From assembly GCF_019599545.1 (NCBI RefSeq), contig NZ_JAIEZV010000003.1, forward strand, positions 496,001 to 560,000: a stretch of 64,000 nucleotides of DNA, in the 5' to 3' direction. The DNA comes from Halobacillus sp. Nhm2S1 (GTDB lineage: Bacteria; Bacillota; Bacilli; Bacillales; Halobacillaceae). Below are positions 48,812 through 57,072 of this stretch, in pieces. The notes under the pieces are model-generated. The model saw nothing but the letters and a program-made list of their open reading frames with translations, ran no database searches and was not told the origin of the DNA. Positions within the stretch are counted from its first letter, which is position 1; every line of letters starts with the position of its first letter. Both the position numbers and the translations under genes were made by a program.

Positions 48812-50125
48812 TTAATTTCCACCAAAGTATTCTATTGGATTATTAGTAGCATGAAAATTATAATATTCACGCCTTAAATCTAGTAGTATATATTTCACTT
48901 CGTCGCTAATATTCTTGTCATTAATCTGATTAATTAACCTCTGTTCCATATCTTCTATATTGTCTTCGCCTTTTAATAAACTCTTCTTCAAAGTTTTTAT
49001 CGTGGGTTGTAACTCAATAAAGTTTTCACGACCAACTTCCAAAATTATTTGCCCTATGTATCGATTTAGGTAATCCTCGAAATCTTCCTTACCTCTTCCT
49101 GTGTGTTGGTACACAAACTCTTTCTCTACTATTTTAGTTTCAGTCCCAAGAGAAGGGTTTAATTCGATTAGAAGTACATAGTTGCCTTGTGTAATATAGT
49201 TTTCATTAAAGTTAAGGCTAGATTCATAGACATTATTAAGTCGTTCAGTATCAGACCTCAGTAATCTTTTCTTCTCACTAAACTTTTCTTTAAGCTCTAT
49301 GCCAACAATAGATCTATTGCTTTCAAATTTTATCCCTGAATCTTCACTGGAATAAAAAACGTGCTTTGGAAAGTCCAACCTCAAGGCAAATTGATTATTA
49401 TAAAAGTAATAAATAGAAAATCCACTGTATATGAAAATAACAATTATAAGCATGATGTGTGTCAATTTAGAGTTAAACCCTTTAGCGTAGAAAAAATCTC
49501 TGTAAAGCTTTTGCAAATAGAGAAAGATGAAGAGGCAAATCACTATCCCCCATATTGGGAGTGTAAAGACCTCATTCCACGTAAACAATGAGTTATTACT
49601 AAATGACCCTAGAGTCGAATAATAAAAATTGTACATAAACAATAACATGAAGGGAAGTTCTAAGAACAACTTTATTAAGTTAAATGTAAACTCACTATAT
49701 GTTAAATGCATCAATGTGACCTTATCTTGATTTAGGTTCATCATGAATAGTGCCAGCCTTACTAAATAGAATAGGAAAAGTACAGAAATTACAATAAAGA
49801 CACTCATAACATAAATTTGGAGAAGCGTGGAGATTGTAATGAACTCACTTTGAGTTCTCAAGTAATCAAAACTCATCTTCTCAAAATAAATCTTCCATAA
49901 GGAGAGAGTTATTTTGTATATAAAGGTCGTAAATATAAAGAGGACAAGAGCATGTTGTAGTGTTAAATGACTAAAGTCCTTCTCTATTTCATTTGAAGAT
50001 TCCCTCTGATTTTTACTTTGGGCTAAAATTTGATCAAAAATATCTACACCTTTATTTTGCTCTACATTTCCTTCCTCCACTCTATCTTTATTAAGTTTAT
50101 TTTTAAGCTTTTTGAGCAACTTCAT
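48812..50125 (-). CDS. multi-pass membrane protein with C-terminal soluble domain
   Basis: 437 residues. A basic, coiled N-terminus, then about five membrane helices between residues 55 and 270, and a soluble C-terminal domain of about 165 residues (GIKFESNRSIVGIELKEKF; YLNRYIGQIILEVGRENFIEL), likely outside or at the membrane face. The start overlaps the stop of the fragment upstream as ATGA. A+T-rich, no family recognised. The plan (membrane sensor plus soluble domain) would suit abortive infection or exclusion, but this is inference. Confidence 0.65.
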   Translation of the reverse strand: MKLLKKLKNKLNKDRVEEGNVEQNKGVDIFDQILAQSKNQRESSNEIEKDFSHLTLQHALVLFIFTTFIYKITLSLWKIYFEKMSFDYLRTQSEFITISTLLQIYVMSVFIVISVLFLFYLVRLALFMMNLNQDKVTLMHLTYSEFTFNLIKLFLELPFMLLFMYNFYYSTLGSFSNNSLFTWNEVFTLPIWGIVICLFIFLYLQKLYRDFFYAKGFNSKLTHIMLIIVIFIYSGFSIYYFYNNQFALRLDFPKHVFYSSEDSGIKFESNRSIVGIELKEKFSEKKRLLRSDTERLNNVYESSLNFNENYITQGNYVLLIELNPSLGTETKIVEKEFVYQHTGRGKEDFEDYLNRYIGQIILEVGRENFIELQPTIKTLKKSLLKGEDNIEDMEQRLINQINDKNISDEVKYILLDLRREYYNFHATNNPIEYFGGN

Positions 50126-50307
50126 CTTTCAGTCCTGCACCCTTTTCTAGTAGTAATTAATCTAACACATAAAGTTTTAATGTAACTTGCAACTAAGACT
50201 AGAACATTTGTCCTAGTTCCCCGCCTCATACCTCCTTGAGGTGCACATTTGAACATATCAATTAAGTCATTATTATTGATAACTTCTCCAGGATTTAATT
50301 GAATCAA
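50122..50307 (-). pseudogene. N-terminal fragment of a McrA-like HNH endonuclease
   Basis: 61 residues; the first 40 (LNPGEVINNNDLIDMFKCAP then QGGMRRGTRTNVLVLV) match the head domain of ScoMcrA/SRA-HNH restriction enzymes, which act on modified DNA. The rest of such enzymes (several hundred residues, with the HNH motif) is missing and the frame then drifts. It starts with a TTG overlapping the stop of the XtrA copy (TTTTGA). Confidence 0.6.
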
Positions 50308-50447
50308 AACTCTTCCCCCTCATCGTACCTAATTCTTTTAACCTTCCCTTGATGCGTGATAACCTTCGTCTCACCATGATCCGGAAGAGTAGTAATTTTT
50401 GTCTTTCCTACGAAATATAAGACACAGAACAGAGCATTTCCTTCAGA
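50304..50447 (-). pseudogene. truncated second copy of XtrA
   Basis: The last 46 residues (LPDHGETKVITHQGKVKR and a DEGEEF end) match the intact XtrA at 51140-51346 closely; the first 20 residues of XtrA are replaced by sequence that reads through a terminator-like segment. An open frame to 50519 therefore codes for a chimera and is unlikely to be functional. Its end still carries GAGGGGGAAGAG, the ribosome site of the next frame. Confidence 0.75.
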
Positions 50448-50519
50448 GCAAGCGCAGAAAAAGGACACAAACCAAGCGTGTGATACTCTCGATCGGTGTT
50501 CTCCAGTAGCTAGTAGCAA

Positions 50520-51143
50520 TTACAATAATTTGTTACTCCATGAATAATTCCATGCATATTCATTTAATTTTTTAGCTCTGGAGTATATTTTTTCAGCATT
50601 GATTCTTACATCGTCTTCGTCTGTAACCGATTGGTACGCTTCTAGACTAGATTCTATTTCATGTAACATTTCATACATTTCTCCAAGGAACTTATATTGC
50701 TTGAATGAGATATGAATAGGGTCTATATTATATACTCTATCGAAGATGTTCTTCATTTCATTGATGGTTATCTCTATTTTTTCTATGAAGTCCACTTCAT
50801 ACACATTCAGCCCAGTTTCATGTTCTTTAATATAAAATTCTATACTACGTGTACATTTCTTGATAATATTTATATGTCCTTTCAAGAAAAGATCGTATTT
50901 ACGCTCACTGATTTCCTCTTGTTGTTTAACTTTCTCTTTATCATAATTTACTTGTTCCTTAACTGAGTTAATGGCATATCTTCCAGCTAAAAAACTACCA
51001 ATTAAAACACCAAACATAGAACCTATTGTTTGGACAATAGCCTCCCATCCTACGTTATACTTCCAATGCGTAGCTATTAGTAGCGACAAGAAAATTATTA
51101 TTATAAAGAACAAACTAAATTCAGGCTTTTTAATCCATTTCAA
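50520..51143 (-). CDS. two-helix membrane protein with coiled-coil domain
   Basis: 207 residues. Two transmembrane helices (about 9-26 and 37-58), then a charged helical cytoplasmic part of about 145 residues. It starts with a TTG at 51143 that overlaps the XtrA stop (TTTTGA), with GAGGGGGAAGAG inside xtrA as ribosome site. A+T-rich. No family recognised; its place as an inserted gene between xtrA and a second xtrA tail suggests phage cargo. Confidence 0.65.
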   Translation of the reverse strand: MKWIKKPEFSLFFIIIIFLSLLIATHWKYNVGWEAIVQTIGSMFGVLIGSFLAGRYAINSVKEQVNYDKEKVKQQEEISERKYDLFLKGHINIIKKCTRSIEFYIKEHETGLNVYEVDFIEKIEITINEMKNIFDRVYNIDPIHISFKQYKFLGEMYEMLHEIESSLEAYQSVTDEDDVRINAEKIYSRAKKLNEYAWNYSWSNKLL

Positions 51144-51346
51144 AACTCTTCCCCCTCATCAAACTTAACCCTCTTCACCTTCCCCTGGTGAGTAATGACT
51201 TTCGTCTCACCATGATCAGGTAAAGTAGTCATTTTGGCCTTACCACCGCAATATACGACACAAATCGGCGTATCTCCTTCTTGAATATTCAATTCTATAT
51301 TAATTTTTCCATCCTTTATTTCTACCGGCAATTGATTCAATCGCAT
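51140..51346 (-). CDS. xtrA: XtrA-like phage protein
   Basis: 68 residues (MRLNQLPVEIKDGKINIELN; HGETKVITHQGKVKRVKFD), resembling PBSX XtrA and its skin-element relatives. It stands between the replication genes and the late activator as in those elements. Function unknown; its 3' end doubles as the ribosome site of the next gene. Confidence 0.7.
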   Translation of the reverse strand: MRLNQLPVEIKDGKINIELNIQEGDTPICVVYCGGKAKMTTLPDHGETKVITHQGKVKRVKFDEGEEF

Positions 51347-51519
51347 AAAGCAGGCCCCCGTGTTATAATATATTTGTCATGTTTCAGCTGAGGGCCTTGT
51401 CCTTGGCTTTTTTTATACCTAATTACTCCTTGTACATAAAAAATCCAAGAATTAAAGACTACCATGCTATAAAACTGGATTGTATAATGCTCCTGTTGCT
51501 TATTTAAAGGAGTGATCTC

Positions 51520-51765
51520 ATGAAATTCAAATTAACCAAAGAACAGAGACATGTGATGATTGAAGACATCCAGTATTTCTTCTTAAACGAAAGAGGGGAA
51601 GAAATATCCGAGTTTGCAGCTGAAAGCATCTTGGAATTCTTCAAAGATTCACTAGCCTCACACTTTTATAATAATGCGGTAAACGATGCCATAAGCGTTC
51701 TGCAAACTCAGTACTCCTCAATTGAAGAAGAAGTACGCACGCTAGAGCGTCCGATGAGTCGCTAG
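51520..51765 (+). CDS. DUF2164 family protein
   Basis: 81 residues (KLTKEQRHVMIEDIQYFF; SHFYNNAVNDAISVLQTQ), a good match to the DUF2164 pattern, including the YNxAxxDA motif. It is one of few plus-strand genes within the minus-strand phage operons and has its own TATAAT-type promoter (about 51502-51507 region upstream) and a terminator, so it is probably expressed from the prophage. ATG 51520 behind AAAGGAG. Function unknown. Confidence 0.8.
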   Translation: MKFKLTKEQRHVMIEDIQYFFLNERGEEISEFAAESILEFFKDSLASHFYNNAVNDAISVLQTQYSSIEEEVRTLERPMSR

Positions 51766-51770
51766 AATAT

Positions 51771-51799
51771 AGGAGTGAACCTCCATGGTTCACTCTTTT
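51771..51799 (+). terminator. terminator after the DUF2164 gene
   Basis: GAGTGAACC / GGTTCACTC hairpin followed by TTTT; overlaps the end of the opposite gene at 51790. Confidence 0.85.
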
Positions 51800-51999
51800 A
51801 CTCCCCACCCAACAACTCCTCTAGCAATATTAGCCTTCACGGTAATTACCACATGCTCAAGCGAGAACAAGCTCAACTGCTCAATATCCCGACCATCAGG
51901 AGCTTTAGTAAGCCCTCGACGGTAGAGGTAATTCTTCAAGTCCTCCTTACGATCAGCAACCTCTCTCACTCTCTGTTTTTCTGACAGTGACATACACAT
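51790..51999 (-). CDS. FbpA-like small basic protein
   Basis: 69 residues with the pattern KEDLKNYLYRRGLTKAPDGRD then LSLFSLEHVV, like the Fur-regulated basic protein A family (KxxLIxxLxxxGxxKxxDGRxLxxLSLxELE). In B. subtilis FbpA acts in iron sparing, but such domains are also frequent in phages. ATG 51999 behind GGAGG. Confidence 0.65.
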   Translation of the reverse strand: MCMSLSEKQRVREVADRKEDLKNYLYRRGLTKAPDGRDIEQLSLFSLEHVVITVKANIARGVVGWGVKE

Positions 52000-52010
52000 C
52001 AGCTCACCTC

Positions 52011-53108
52011 CTAATTACCAACAGCTCTAAGTTTTGACTTTGATTGCAGCAAATTTAAGGCAGTCATGGACCCATTCTTCACAGTTTCAACCTCTTCACC
52101 AGTAAGACCATAGCGTTCCAGTGACCCAGTAAGAAGATCATCTAGAGATCGATTCAACCGAATACCGAGATCAAGAGCTTGCGCATCAGAGTCTATGCTT
52201 GGTTTTGGTTGACTCTCAGACTTCTGATCATTAAACCAGGCTGGTATGACTTCGCTGCTCTTATTGCCGTTAGATTTAGACTTGTTCTGATTCTGGAATT
52301 GAACATCTTCAGCTTCTACTTGCTCCAGTGTGGTGATACCTTTCGACGACCAGTTCTTGAGTATGGATTCTGTATATGCCCAATTGCTCTTGTTTTGCTC
52401 AAGCGTCTTCTCCATAGCTTTGATCACCATGCCATCACAAAGGTCTTCAATCCATGCCAAGATCTTTTCAGACATGTTCGGTCGTAGAAGTCCAAAATTT
52501 TGCTGGTAGAATACCAGGGCATCGTTATCAGCATCATGTGTTTTTTCAGGCGCAGGTTCTTTACTCTGCTGTTCTTTACTATCCTTTTCTTTACTTTCTC
52601 TTTTCTTTACTTTCCTTTGTGTACTAATGTCAGCATTTTTGGAGTTATTGTTAACATTAACTTCGTTTCCGTCATCATTAACCAATAAAACAGCCGTTTT
52701 GGAGTTCCCAAGCACTGATTTCACGTCCTGGATCAAGAAGAAGTCAGCAATGAATCGAACCTCTTTTCTTCGCTTTACTGCCTCTAAATACCGTCTCTGA
52801 ATCCCTTTACTTGTTAACACTCGGTGCTCATTAAAGAGGTTCTTGTCGAATAAACCTTCCTCAATGCAATCATTTACTATCTCTTTAACGAGGTTAATGT
52901 TGACATTAACTCGCTTGGAAAAGAGTAATTGTTCCCTATCGTTCCACTCGTAATAGTATCCTTCTTTATAAATCTTCATTAACAGCTTCACTAAGACCCC
53001 AAAACCTTCAATGCCATGCTTTGCTTCTATGATCGCAACTTTATCATCCTGATCCATATCAATATCTAACGGGAAGTAATCAATACCTTCTTTGTATGGT
53101 CGAACCAT
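52011..53108 (-). CDS. phage replication protein, DnaD-like
   Basis: 365 residues from ATG 53108 (MVRPYKEGIDYFPLDIDMDQD) behind AGGCGGTGA. The N-terminal domain (FGVLVKLLMKIYKEGYYYEW) is the DUF4373/Lin1244 type, the middle is a charged linker, and residues about 190-265 (LVFYQQNFGLLRPNMSEKIL, MEKTLEQNKSNWAYTESILK, NW) form the DnaB_2/DnaD domain that loads the helicase. It follows recT as in skin/PBSX-like phages. Confidence 0.88.
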   Translation of the reverse strand: MVRPYKEGIDYFPLDIDMDQDDKVAIIEAKHGIEGFGVLVKLLMKIYKEGYYYEWNDREQLLFSKRVNVNINLVKEIVNDCIEEGLFDKNLFNEHRVLTSKGIQRRYLEAVKRRKEVRFIADFFLIQDVKSVLGNSKTAVLLVNDDGNEVNVNNNSKNADISTQRKVKKRESKEKDSKEQQSKEPAPEKTHDADNDALVFYQQNFGLLRPNMSEKILAWIEDLCDGMVIKAMEKTLEQNKSNWAYTESILKNWSSKGITTLEQVEAEDVQFQNQNKSKSNGNKSSEVIPAWFNDQKSESQPKPSIDSDAQALDLGIRLNRSLDDLLTGSLERYGLTGEEVETVKNGSMTALNLLQSKSKLRAVGN

Positions 53109-53159
53109 GCTGTCACCGCCTCTCATGTTTTTCACGTGAAATCACTGCGTACATCTTCT

Positions 53160-53294
53160 CTATGCGACCAGATTCCAGCCTGGAGATGTTTTACGGACAT
53201 AACCGGCTACATAAAACCGGAATAACTCTTTTGGATCCTCATTGACTTGAGCCATCCACACATAAAAATGCGGGATGGCTATTTTTCTTTCCAT
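53160..53294 (-). CDS. 44-residue protein coupled to recT
   Basis: MERKIAIPHFYVWMAQVNED with PKELFRFYVAGYVRKTSPGW and NLVA. The ATG at 53294 overlaps the recT stop as TAATG, a strong coupling sign, and codon use fits coding. No known family. The gap to the replication gene holds only a 13-codon frame behind it. Confidence 0.6.
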   Translation of the reverse strand: MERKIAIPHFYVWMAQVNEDPKELFRFYVAGYVRKTSPGWNLVA

Positions 53295-54163
53295 TACTTC
53301 AGTTCCATAGCAGCTTGCTCTGGAGATACGGCCGACCGATCTTTCTCTTCATCCTGTTTCGGATGCTCTTCATTCGTAGGGATATCAATATATTCTTGAT
53401 CGTAGATCGACTCAGCGCCCTCTGTGACATCTTTTCGCACCGTCTCATCCTGAGTCGCCTGATTCTGAATTTCCACACTGATAGGTAGGTATTTGAACAT
53501 TCGACGGATGACCGTTTTCTTGGCCATCTCTTCATAGTCCGTCTGCCAAGGGCCAAACTTACCTGCTTTAGATCGTTCTTTCACCTTGTCTACATCATTA
53601 CGACTGAAGACTTCAAATTGATAGCCACCATCCTTAAAATGAGCTACAGAGTAAACAAAGTTCATGTCCCCTCTCTCGCCCGTTGAAGGCTTGTGAACGA
53701 GTTTCGGATGTAATCCGAGCTGATATTCAAACTCATCATTCTCATGGACTGTGTGAGCGTAAATGCTCTCGATGTGGCCGGACCGACGAGCAAGATCAAT
53801 CATCCCTTTATAACCAATAATGAATTGAACATCAGTCTCTTTCATCTTTCCGTTATAGAAAGGTACCAGATAGCAATGACCGATCAATCCAGGCTCAAGT
53901 CCGAGTTGTGCAGCTTGCATGACAGCTCCCATTAAAGACGGAATGGAGCACTCAAGAAGCTTCGGGTTCTGACGAATTGTTGTCATCGCAATTCGCCCCA
54001 GACGATCCGCGTCCATGTGTTTTGGAAGGGCCCGTTCGAACTCCGGAGCCATTTTCTTGAGATACGCTTGAATGGTGTTCACTTGATTATTTGATTGCTG
54101 CGGAGTGCAGCTCTTATTCTTCTTATTAGCTAGCTGGTTTTTCGCGGTATTATTTGTCGCCAT
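53294..54163 (-). CDS. recT: recombinase RecT
   Basis: 289-residue single-strand annealing protein (IQAYLKKMAPEFERALPKH; ECSIPSLMGAVMQAAQLGLEPG; IGYKGMIDLARRSGHI). It pairs with the exonuclease upstream; stop and start overlap as TAATG. Confidence 0.96.
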   Translation of the reverse strand: MATNNTAKNQLANKKNKSCTPQQSNNQVNTIQAYLKKMAPEFERALPKHMDADRLGRIAMTTIRQNPKLLECSIPSLMGAVMQAAQLGLEPGLIGHCYLVPFYNGKMKETDVQFIIGYKGMIDLARRSGHIESIYAHTVHENDEFEYQLGLHPKLVHKPSTGERGDMNFVYSVAHFKDGGYQFEVFSRNDVDKVKERSKAGKFGPWQTDYEEMAKKTVIRRMFKYLPISVEIQNQATQDETVRKDVTEGAESIYDQEYIDIPTNEEHPKQDEEKDRSAVSPEQAAMELK

Positions 54164-55113
54164 TATTTAGCCTCCTTAAATTTCAATGGTCTTGAAATGC
54201 TGACCTTCGAGTACTCTTCATATAGGTCCGGCTTTTCAGCTTTCAAACGTTTGGAATCTACCGTACGTCTCTCTTGATTCTTGAAAGTAACAACGTATTG
54301 ATTGGTGAAACCTTTTTCATAGGTTGCTAGCTTTTGCTTCAAACGATTCTCATATTCGTTTCTTTTGGTTTTGAGATCTTTTTCTTCACGTTTGATTTGC
54401 TCTAATGCTTCAAGCAGCTTATCCGATTCAGAATCCAGTTCCGTTTCACTGCTTGGATCCGCATCTGGGTAAATTGCTTTTATGAAGTCTACAGAAGCAT
54501 CTGAACCATCAATCTCCGGTGGATTCTGCGCTAAAACGTTCCCTTCCCAAAACTCCTTTTCTAGAGCAATGAGGTTCTGGATAAGGTCTTCATCGCGCTC
54601 CACTTTCTTATAGACGAATTTATTTCCCCCTATAAGAACAGCAATCCACCAAGCATCAGCGCCAGTAACAGCCATGTAATGCTGACATTGGAGTAAGTAA
54701 GCTATCGGAATCTCTTCCCCGTCCCATTCATCCTTGAGATACTCACTAGCCGTTTTGCACTCTAAGCCTTCGTTGTGCCCAACGATAAGACGATCAACGT
54801 TTGCGAGCATCCATTCATGTTCAGGGTGTTGAAGTATCGCATTCCTTTTCCGGACTTTCAAACCTGTTCGCTTACTAAACTCCTGAGCAACAGTTGTCTC
54901 CATCACGTTCCCCCAGTAAGCAGCTTCTGCATTAGAGGACTCTAACTTCACTTCACCGATCTTCTCCATATAAACAACTACCGGAGACTTCCATTTGTTA
55001 AAGCCAGCAATTGCAGCTGCATCTGAACCTCCAATACCTTTCCGTCGAGACTCCAACCATTCTTTTTCTTCCATGTCAGCCGTGCTTTGAAGAACCTGTG
55101 CTTTTACTCCCAT
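54163..55113 (-). CDS. yqaJ: YqaJ-type viral exonuclease
   Basis: 316-residue lambda-exonuclease-fold nuclease that makes 3' overhangs for RecT. Start ATG 55113 behind GAGGAGG. Motifs: RRKGIGGSDAAAIAGFNKW (active-site region), ANVDRLIVG and GLECKTASEY (catalytic D...ExK), and QCQHYMAVTG. C-terminal coiled coil from about 230. Confidence 0.93.
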   Translation of the reverse strand: MGVKAQVLQSTADMEEKEWLESRRKGIGGSDAAAIAGFNKWKSPVVVYMEKIGEVKLESSNAEAAYWGNVMETTVAQEFSKRTGLKVRKRNAILQHPEHEWMLANVDRLIVGHNEGLECKTASEYLKDEWDGEEIPIAYLLQCQHYMAVTGADAWWIAVLIGGNKFVYKKVERDEDLIQNLIALEKEFWEGNVLAQNPPEIDGSDASVDFIKAIYPDADPSSETELDSESDKLLEALEQIKREEKDLKTKRNEYENRLKQKLATYEKGFTNQYVVTFKNQERRTVDSKRLKAEKPDLYEEYSKVSISRPLKFKEAK

Positions 55114-55166
55114 ATTGGACCTCCTCAAGATTTCTGATATAATGTTGTCAAAGAACTTTCTTAAGT

Positions 55167-55191
55167 ATCCGCATTGCCGTGCGGATTTTTT
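55167..55191 (+). terminator. hairpin with plus-strand T run before yqaJ
   Basis: ATCCGCA-ttgccg-TGCGGAT followed by TTTTT on the plus strand, between yqaI and yqaJ. It would stop only plus-strand transcription; on the minus strand it may slow or fold the leader of yqaJ. Confidence 0.5.
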
Positions 55192-55403
55192 CATGCCTTC
55201 TTTTCTTCTGCGCCAAGAGTCTCTAAAACCTCTCGGGATTCCTGCATGAGCGTTTCTTTCAAGAAAAACTCATCATTCAATACATAAATTTCATCACCGG
55301 AAAACACTTCATTACCAAGACCATCTAAACCATAATGATCAGGCTCAGGTACACCTACTGGATAACCGGTTCTTTCTATTTGATCTAGTACTGGGTGATT
55401 CAT
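55191..55403 (-). CDS. YqaI-like small phage protein
   Basis: 70 residues from ATG 55403 (MNHPVLDQIERTGYPVGVPE) behind AAGGTGG; the frame back to 55547 is not supported. It resembles YqaI of the skin element in size, acidic motif DGLGNEVFSGDEIYVLNDEF and place directly before yqaJ. Role unknown. Confidence 0.7.
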   Translation of the reverse strand: MNHPVLDQIERTGYPVGVPEPDHYGLDGLGNEVFSGDEIYVLNDEFFLKETLMQESREVLETLGAEEKKA

Positions 55404-55650
55404 ATTCACACCACCTTTCTGATGCCAGCGCATCGTTGAAGCCAGGAACATGTATAGACGAATCATTTCATAAAGCGGTATTGTTCCTAGCTTCAACGAC
55501 AGGCTGGGCCTGTCGAAGTAACTAAATGTCCTTGTACCTACCTCCACTTCACTACCTTGCTAGGAGAGAAGAATGCGTGGTAAACTAAGAATGCTTATTT
55601 ATTTTGATATGTTTTTGCCATCTGGACCGCCATCCAGGTGGCTATTTTTA

Positions 55651-55905
55651 TTACTCCACATAATCGATTACCTTTTGAATAGTCTCTTGTGATTCCTTAG
55701 ACAACTTTCTTTTAATTTGGTTTAACTCTTCAATAACAATTTGCTTCTCCTCTTCTTTTCCATAAGGTCGAATCACTAAAGAGTCATCATTCATGAACAT
55801 TTCCAGTGGCTGTCCATGCCTCCAACCCTGTGAATCTCTGACTTCCTTTGGTACAACAACCCGTCCTAATTCATCCAATTTCCGTACGATTCCAAGTGCC
55901 TTCAT
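55651..55905 (-). CDS. AbrB-family transcriptional regulator
   Basis: 84 residues; the N-terminal swapped-hairpin DNA-binding domain (GIVRKLDELGRVVVPKEVRD) is typical of AbrB/SpoVT, followed by a helical tail. Probably controls early phage genes or links the prophage to the transition state of the host. Confidence 0.92.
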   Translation of the reverse strand: MKALGIVRKLDELGRVVVPKEVRDSQGWRHGQPLEMFMNDDSLVIRPYGKEEEKQIVIEELNQIKRKLSKESQETIQKVIDYVE

Positions 55906-55925
55906 TTCAATCTTCCTTTCAATAA

Positions 55926-56018
55926 TTAATAGCTGATAAATGACGTGTATAATATTCCAAAAGCGATAATAAAAAGTACGAGGTATGTTACATCAAGCCT
56001 GGTATATCTCCTACTCAT
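55926..56018 (-). CDS. 30-residue membrane peptide
   Basis: MSRRYTRLDVTYLVLFIIAF then GILYTSFISY: basic start and one hydrophobic helix. The start ATG overlaps the end of the upstream gene (ATGAGTAG), with GGTGAG upstream. Unknown; could be a phage membrane peptide. Confidence 0.45.
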   Translation of the reverse strand: MSRRYTRLDVTYLVLFIIAFGILYTSFISY

Positions 56019-56283
56019 AACCGTGTCTCACCACAGCAACCATCAGGCCTTGATTCTCAAGATCTATGGCAACTTTCTTAAGGTTATCGTGGTTCATCTT
56101 TCTTTCACGCAAGAACTCTAATTCGTTGAGGCTGTTCAAGATATCGACGCCTAACAGTTTTGCTTTTGAAAAGTTACTTTGAGTGATGGACTCTTCCTGC
56201 TTCCTCTTAAGATCATATAAGCAACGAATCTCCTTAGCTGCTTTACCGGCATCCTGCTCCAAGTAGTTATCTAAATTATTCAT
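56011..56283 (-). CDS. hypothetical early phage protein
   Basis: 90 residues, helical and charged (LEQDAGKAAKEIRCLYDLKRKQ). Overlaps the XRE regulator by 4 bases (ATGA type). No family recognised. Confidence 0.65.
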   Translation of the reverse strand: MNNLDNYLEQDAGKAAKEIRCLYDLKRKQEESITQSNFSKAKLLGVDILNSLNELEFLRERKMNHDNLKKVAIDLENQGLMVAVVRHGYE

Positions 56284-56801
56284 GTCGTGACGTACCCCCT
56301 AGATTGAAGTTTTCGGTGGTGGTCCTCCCATAGCTGATTCCAGCTCAATCCATACTCTTCACAAAGTGTGGCAACGTAAGTAATCGAGGCTCCAATAACA
56401 TCGATGTGCTCTCTTGCGGATCGTTCTATGTCCTGAAGCTCGAATGATTGAGTAAAGGAGGGATTCTTAGTGAGTTTCACTTCTTCCATCGCATCAATAG
56501 CCTCCCTTAACTCTTCCAGCGCTTTCTCTCTTACCGCTGATCGATGGAGATCAACTGCCGGACCATCTAACCGAGTCACTCCCCAACCTGTGTATTCAAA
56601 TGCTGCTTCTAACGCTATCCATGGATTGTTATTTGTCTCTGTGAAATGTTGAACTGTTGAAGGAGTAAGTTTTCTCTCTCCGTTCTCCTGTTTAGCTACA
56701 TACTCACGTGACTGAAACATGTCCATCGAGAGTTGTTGCTGTGTTTTTCCATTCTGTATCCTAGCTTCTTTCATCATCCGAGCAGCTTTACTCTTTTTCA
56801 T
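56280..56801 (-). CDS. XRE-family regulator with C-terminal extension
   Basis: 173 residues. N-terminal helix-turn-helix (RMMKEARIQNGKTQQQLSMD, FQSREYVAKQENGERKLTP) and a helical C-terminal part of about 110 residues. In the early operon; an inverted repeat GTACC-taaaga-GGTAC stands just upstream (56819-56834) and may be its operator. Confidence 0.75.
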   Translation of the reverse strand: MKKSKAARMMKEARIQNGKTQQQLSMDMFQSREYVAKQENGERKLTPSTVQHFTETNNNPWIALEAAFEYTGWGVTRLDGPAVDLHRSAVREKALEELREAIDAMEEVKLTKNPSFTQSFELQDIERSAREHIDVIGASITYVATLCEEYGLSWNQLWEDHHRKLQSRGYVTT

Positions 56802-56874
56802 TTCTTAGCACTCCTTTTGTACCTAAAGAGGTACCATTATTTAGTTATCATGGTGCTAATCTAAAGTTGAGATA

Positions 56875-57072
56875 TTACATAGCCTCTGATTCTTGCATGA
56901 GGTTTTGTTCTTGTTCATTAATCCAAGCGTCGATGGTCTCTTGTGAAAAGAAAATCCTACGGCGCAATCTAAAATGCGGAATTTCATTAGTCCTTACCAT
57001 CGTGTAGATAGTGTCTTTGCATACACCGAGATATTCAGCTGCTTCAACGACGGTCATTGTTCGTCTATTCAT
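56875..57072 (-). CDS. excisionase-type HTH protein
   Basis: 65 residues with the MerR-like HTH_17 motif TVVEAAEYLGVCKDTIYTMV and wing PHFRLRRRIFFSQETIDAWI. ATG 57072 behind GAGGAGG, just after the Cro-like gene. An operator copy (57099-57115) precedes its ribosome site. It may be an excisionase or an early regulator. Confidence 0.8.
   Translation of the reverse strand: MNRRTMTVVEAAEYLGVCKDTIYTMVRTNEIPHFRLRRRIFFSQETIDAWINEQEQNLMQESEAM

Noticed and set aside
50448-50519. N-terminal extension of the truncated XtrA frame to 50519
   Set aside because: These codons lie in a copy of a terminator segment that also occurs at 48249-48292, so they are not coding.
53112-53153. 13-codon frame MYAVISREKHERR before the replication gene
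   Set aside because: Too short and overlaps the ribosome site of the next gene; no support beyond an ATG.
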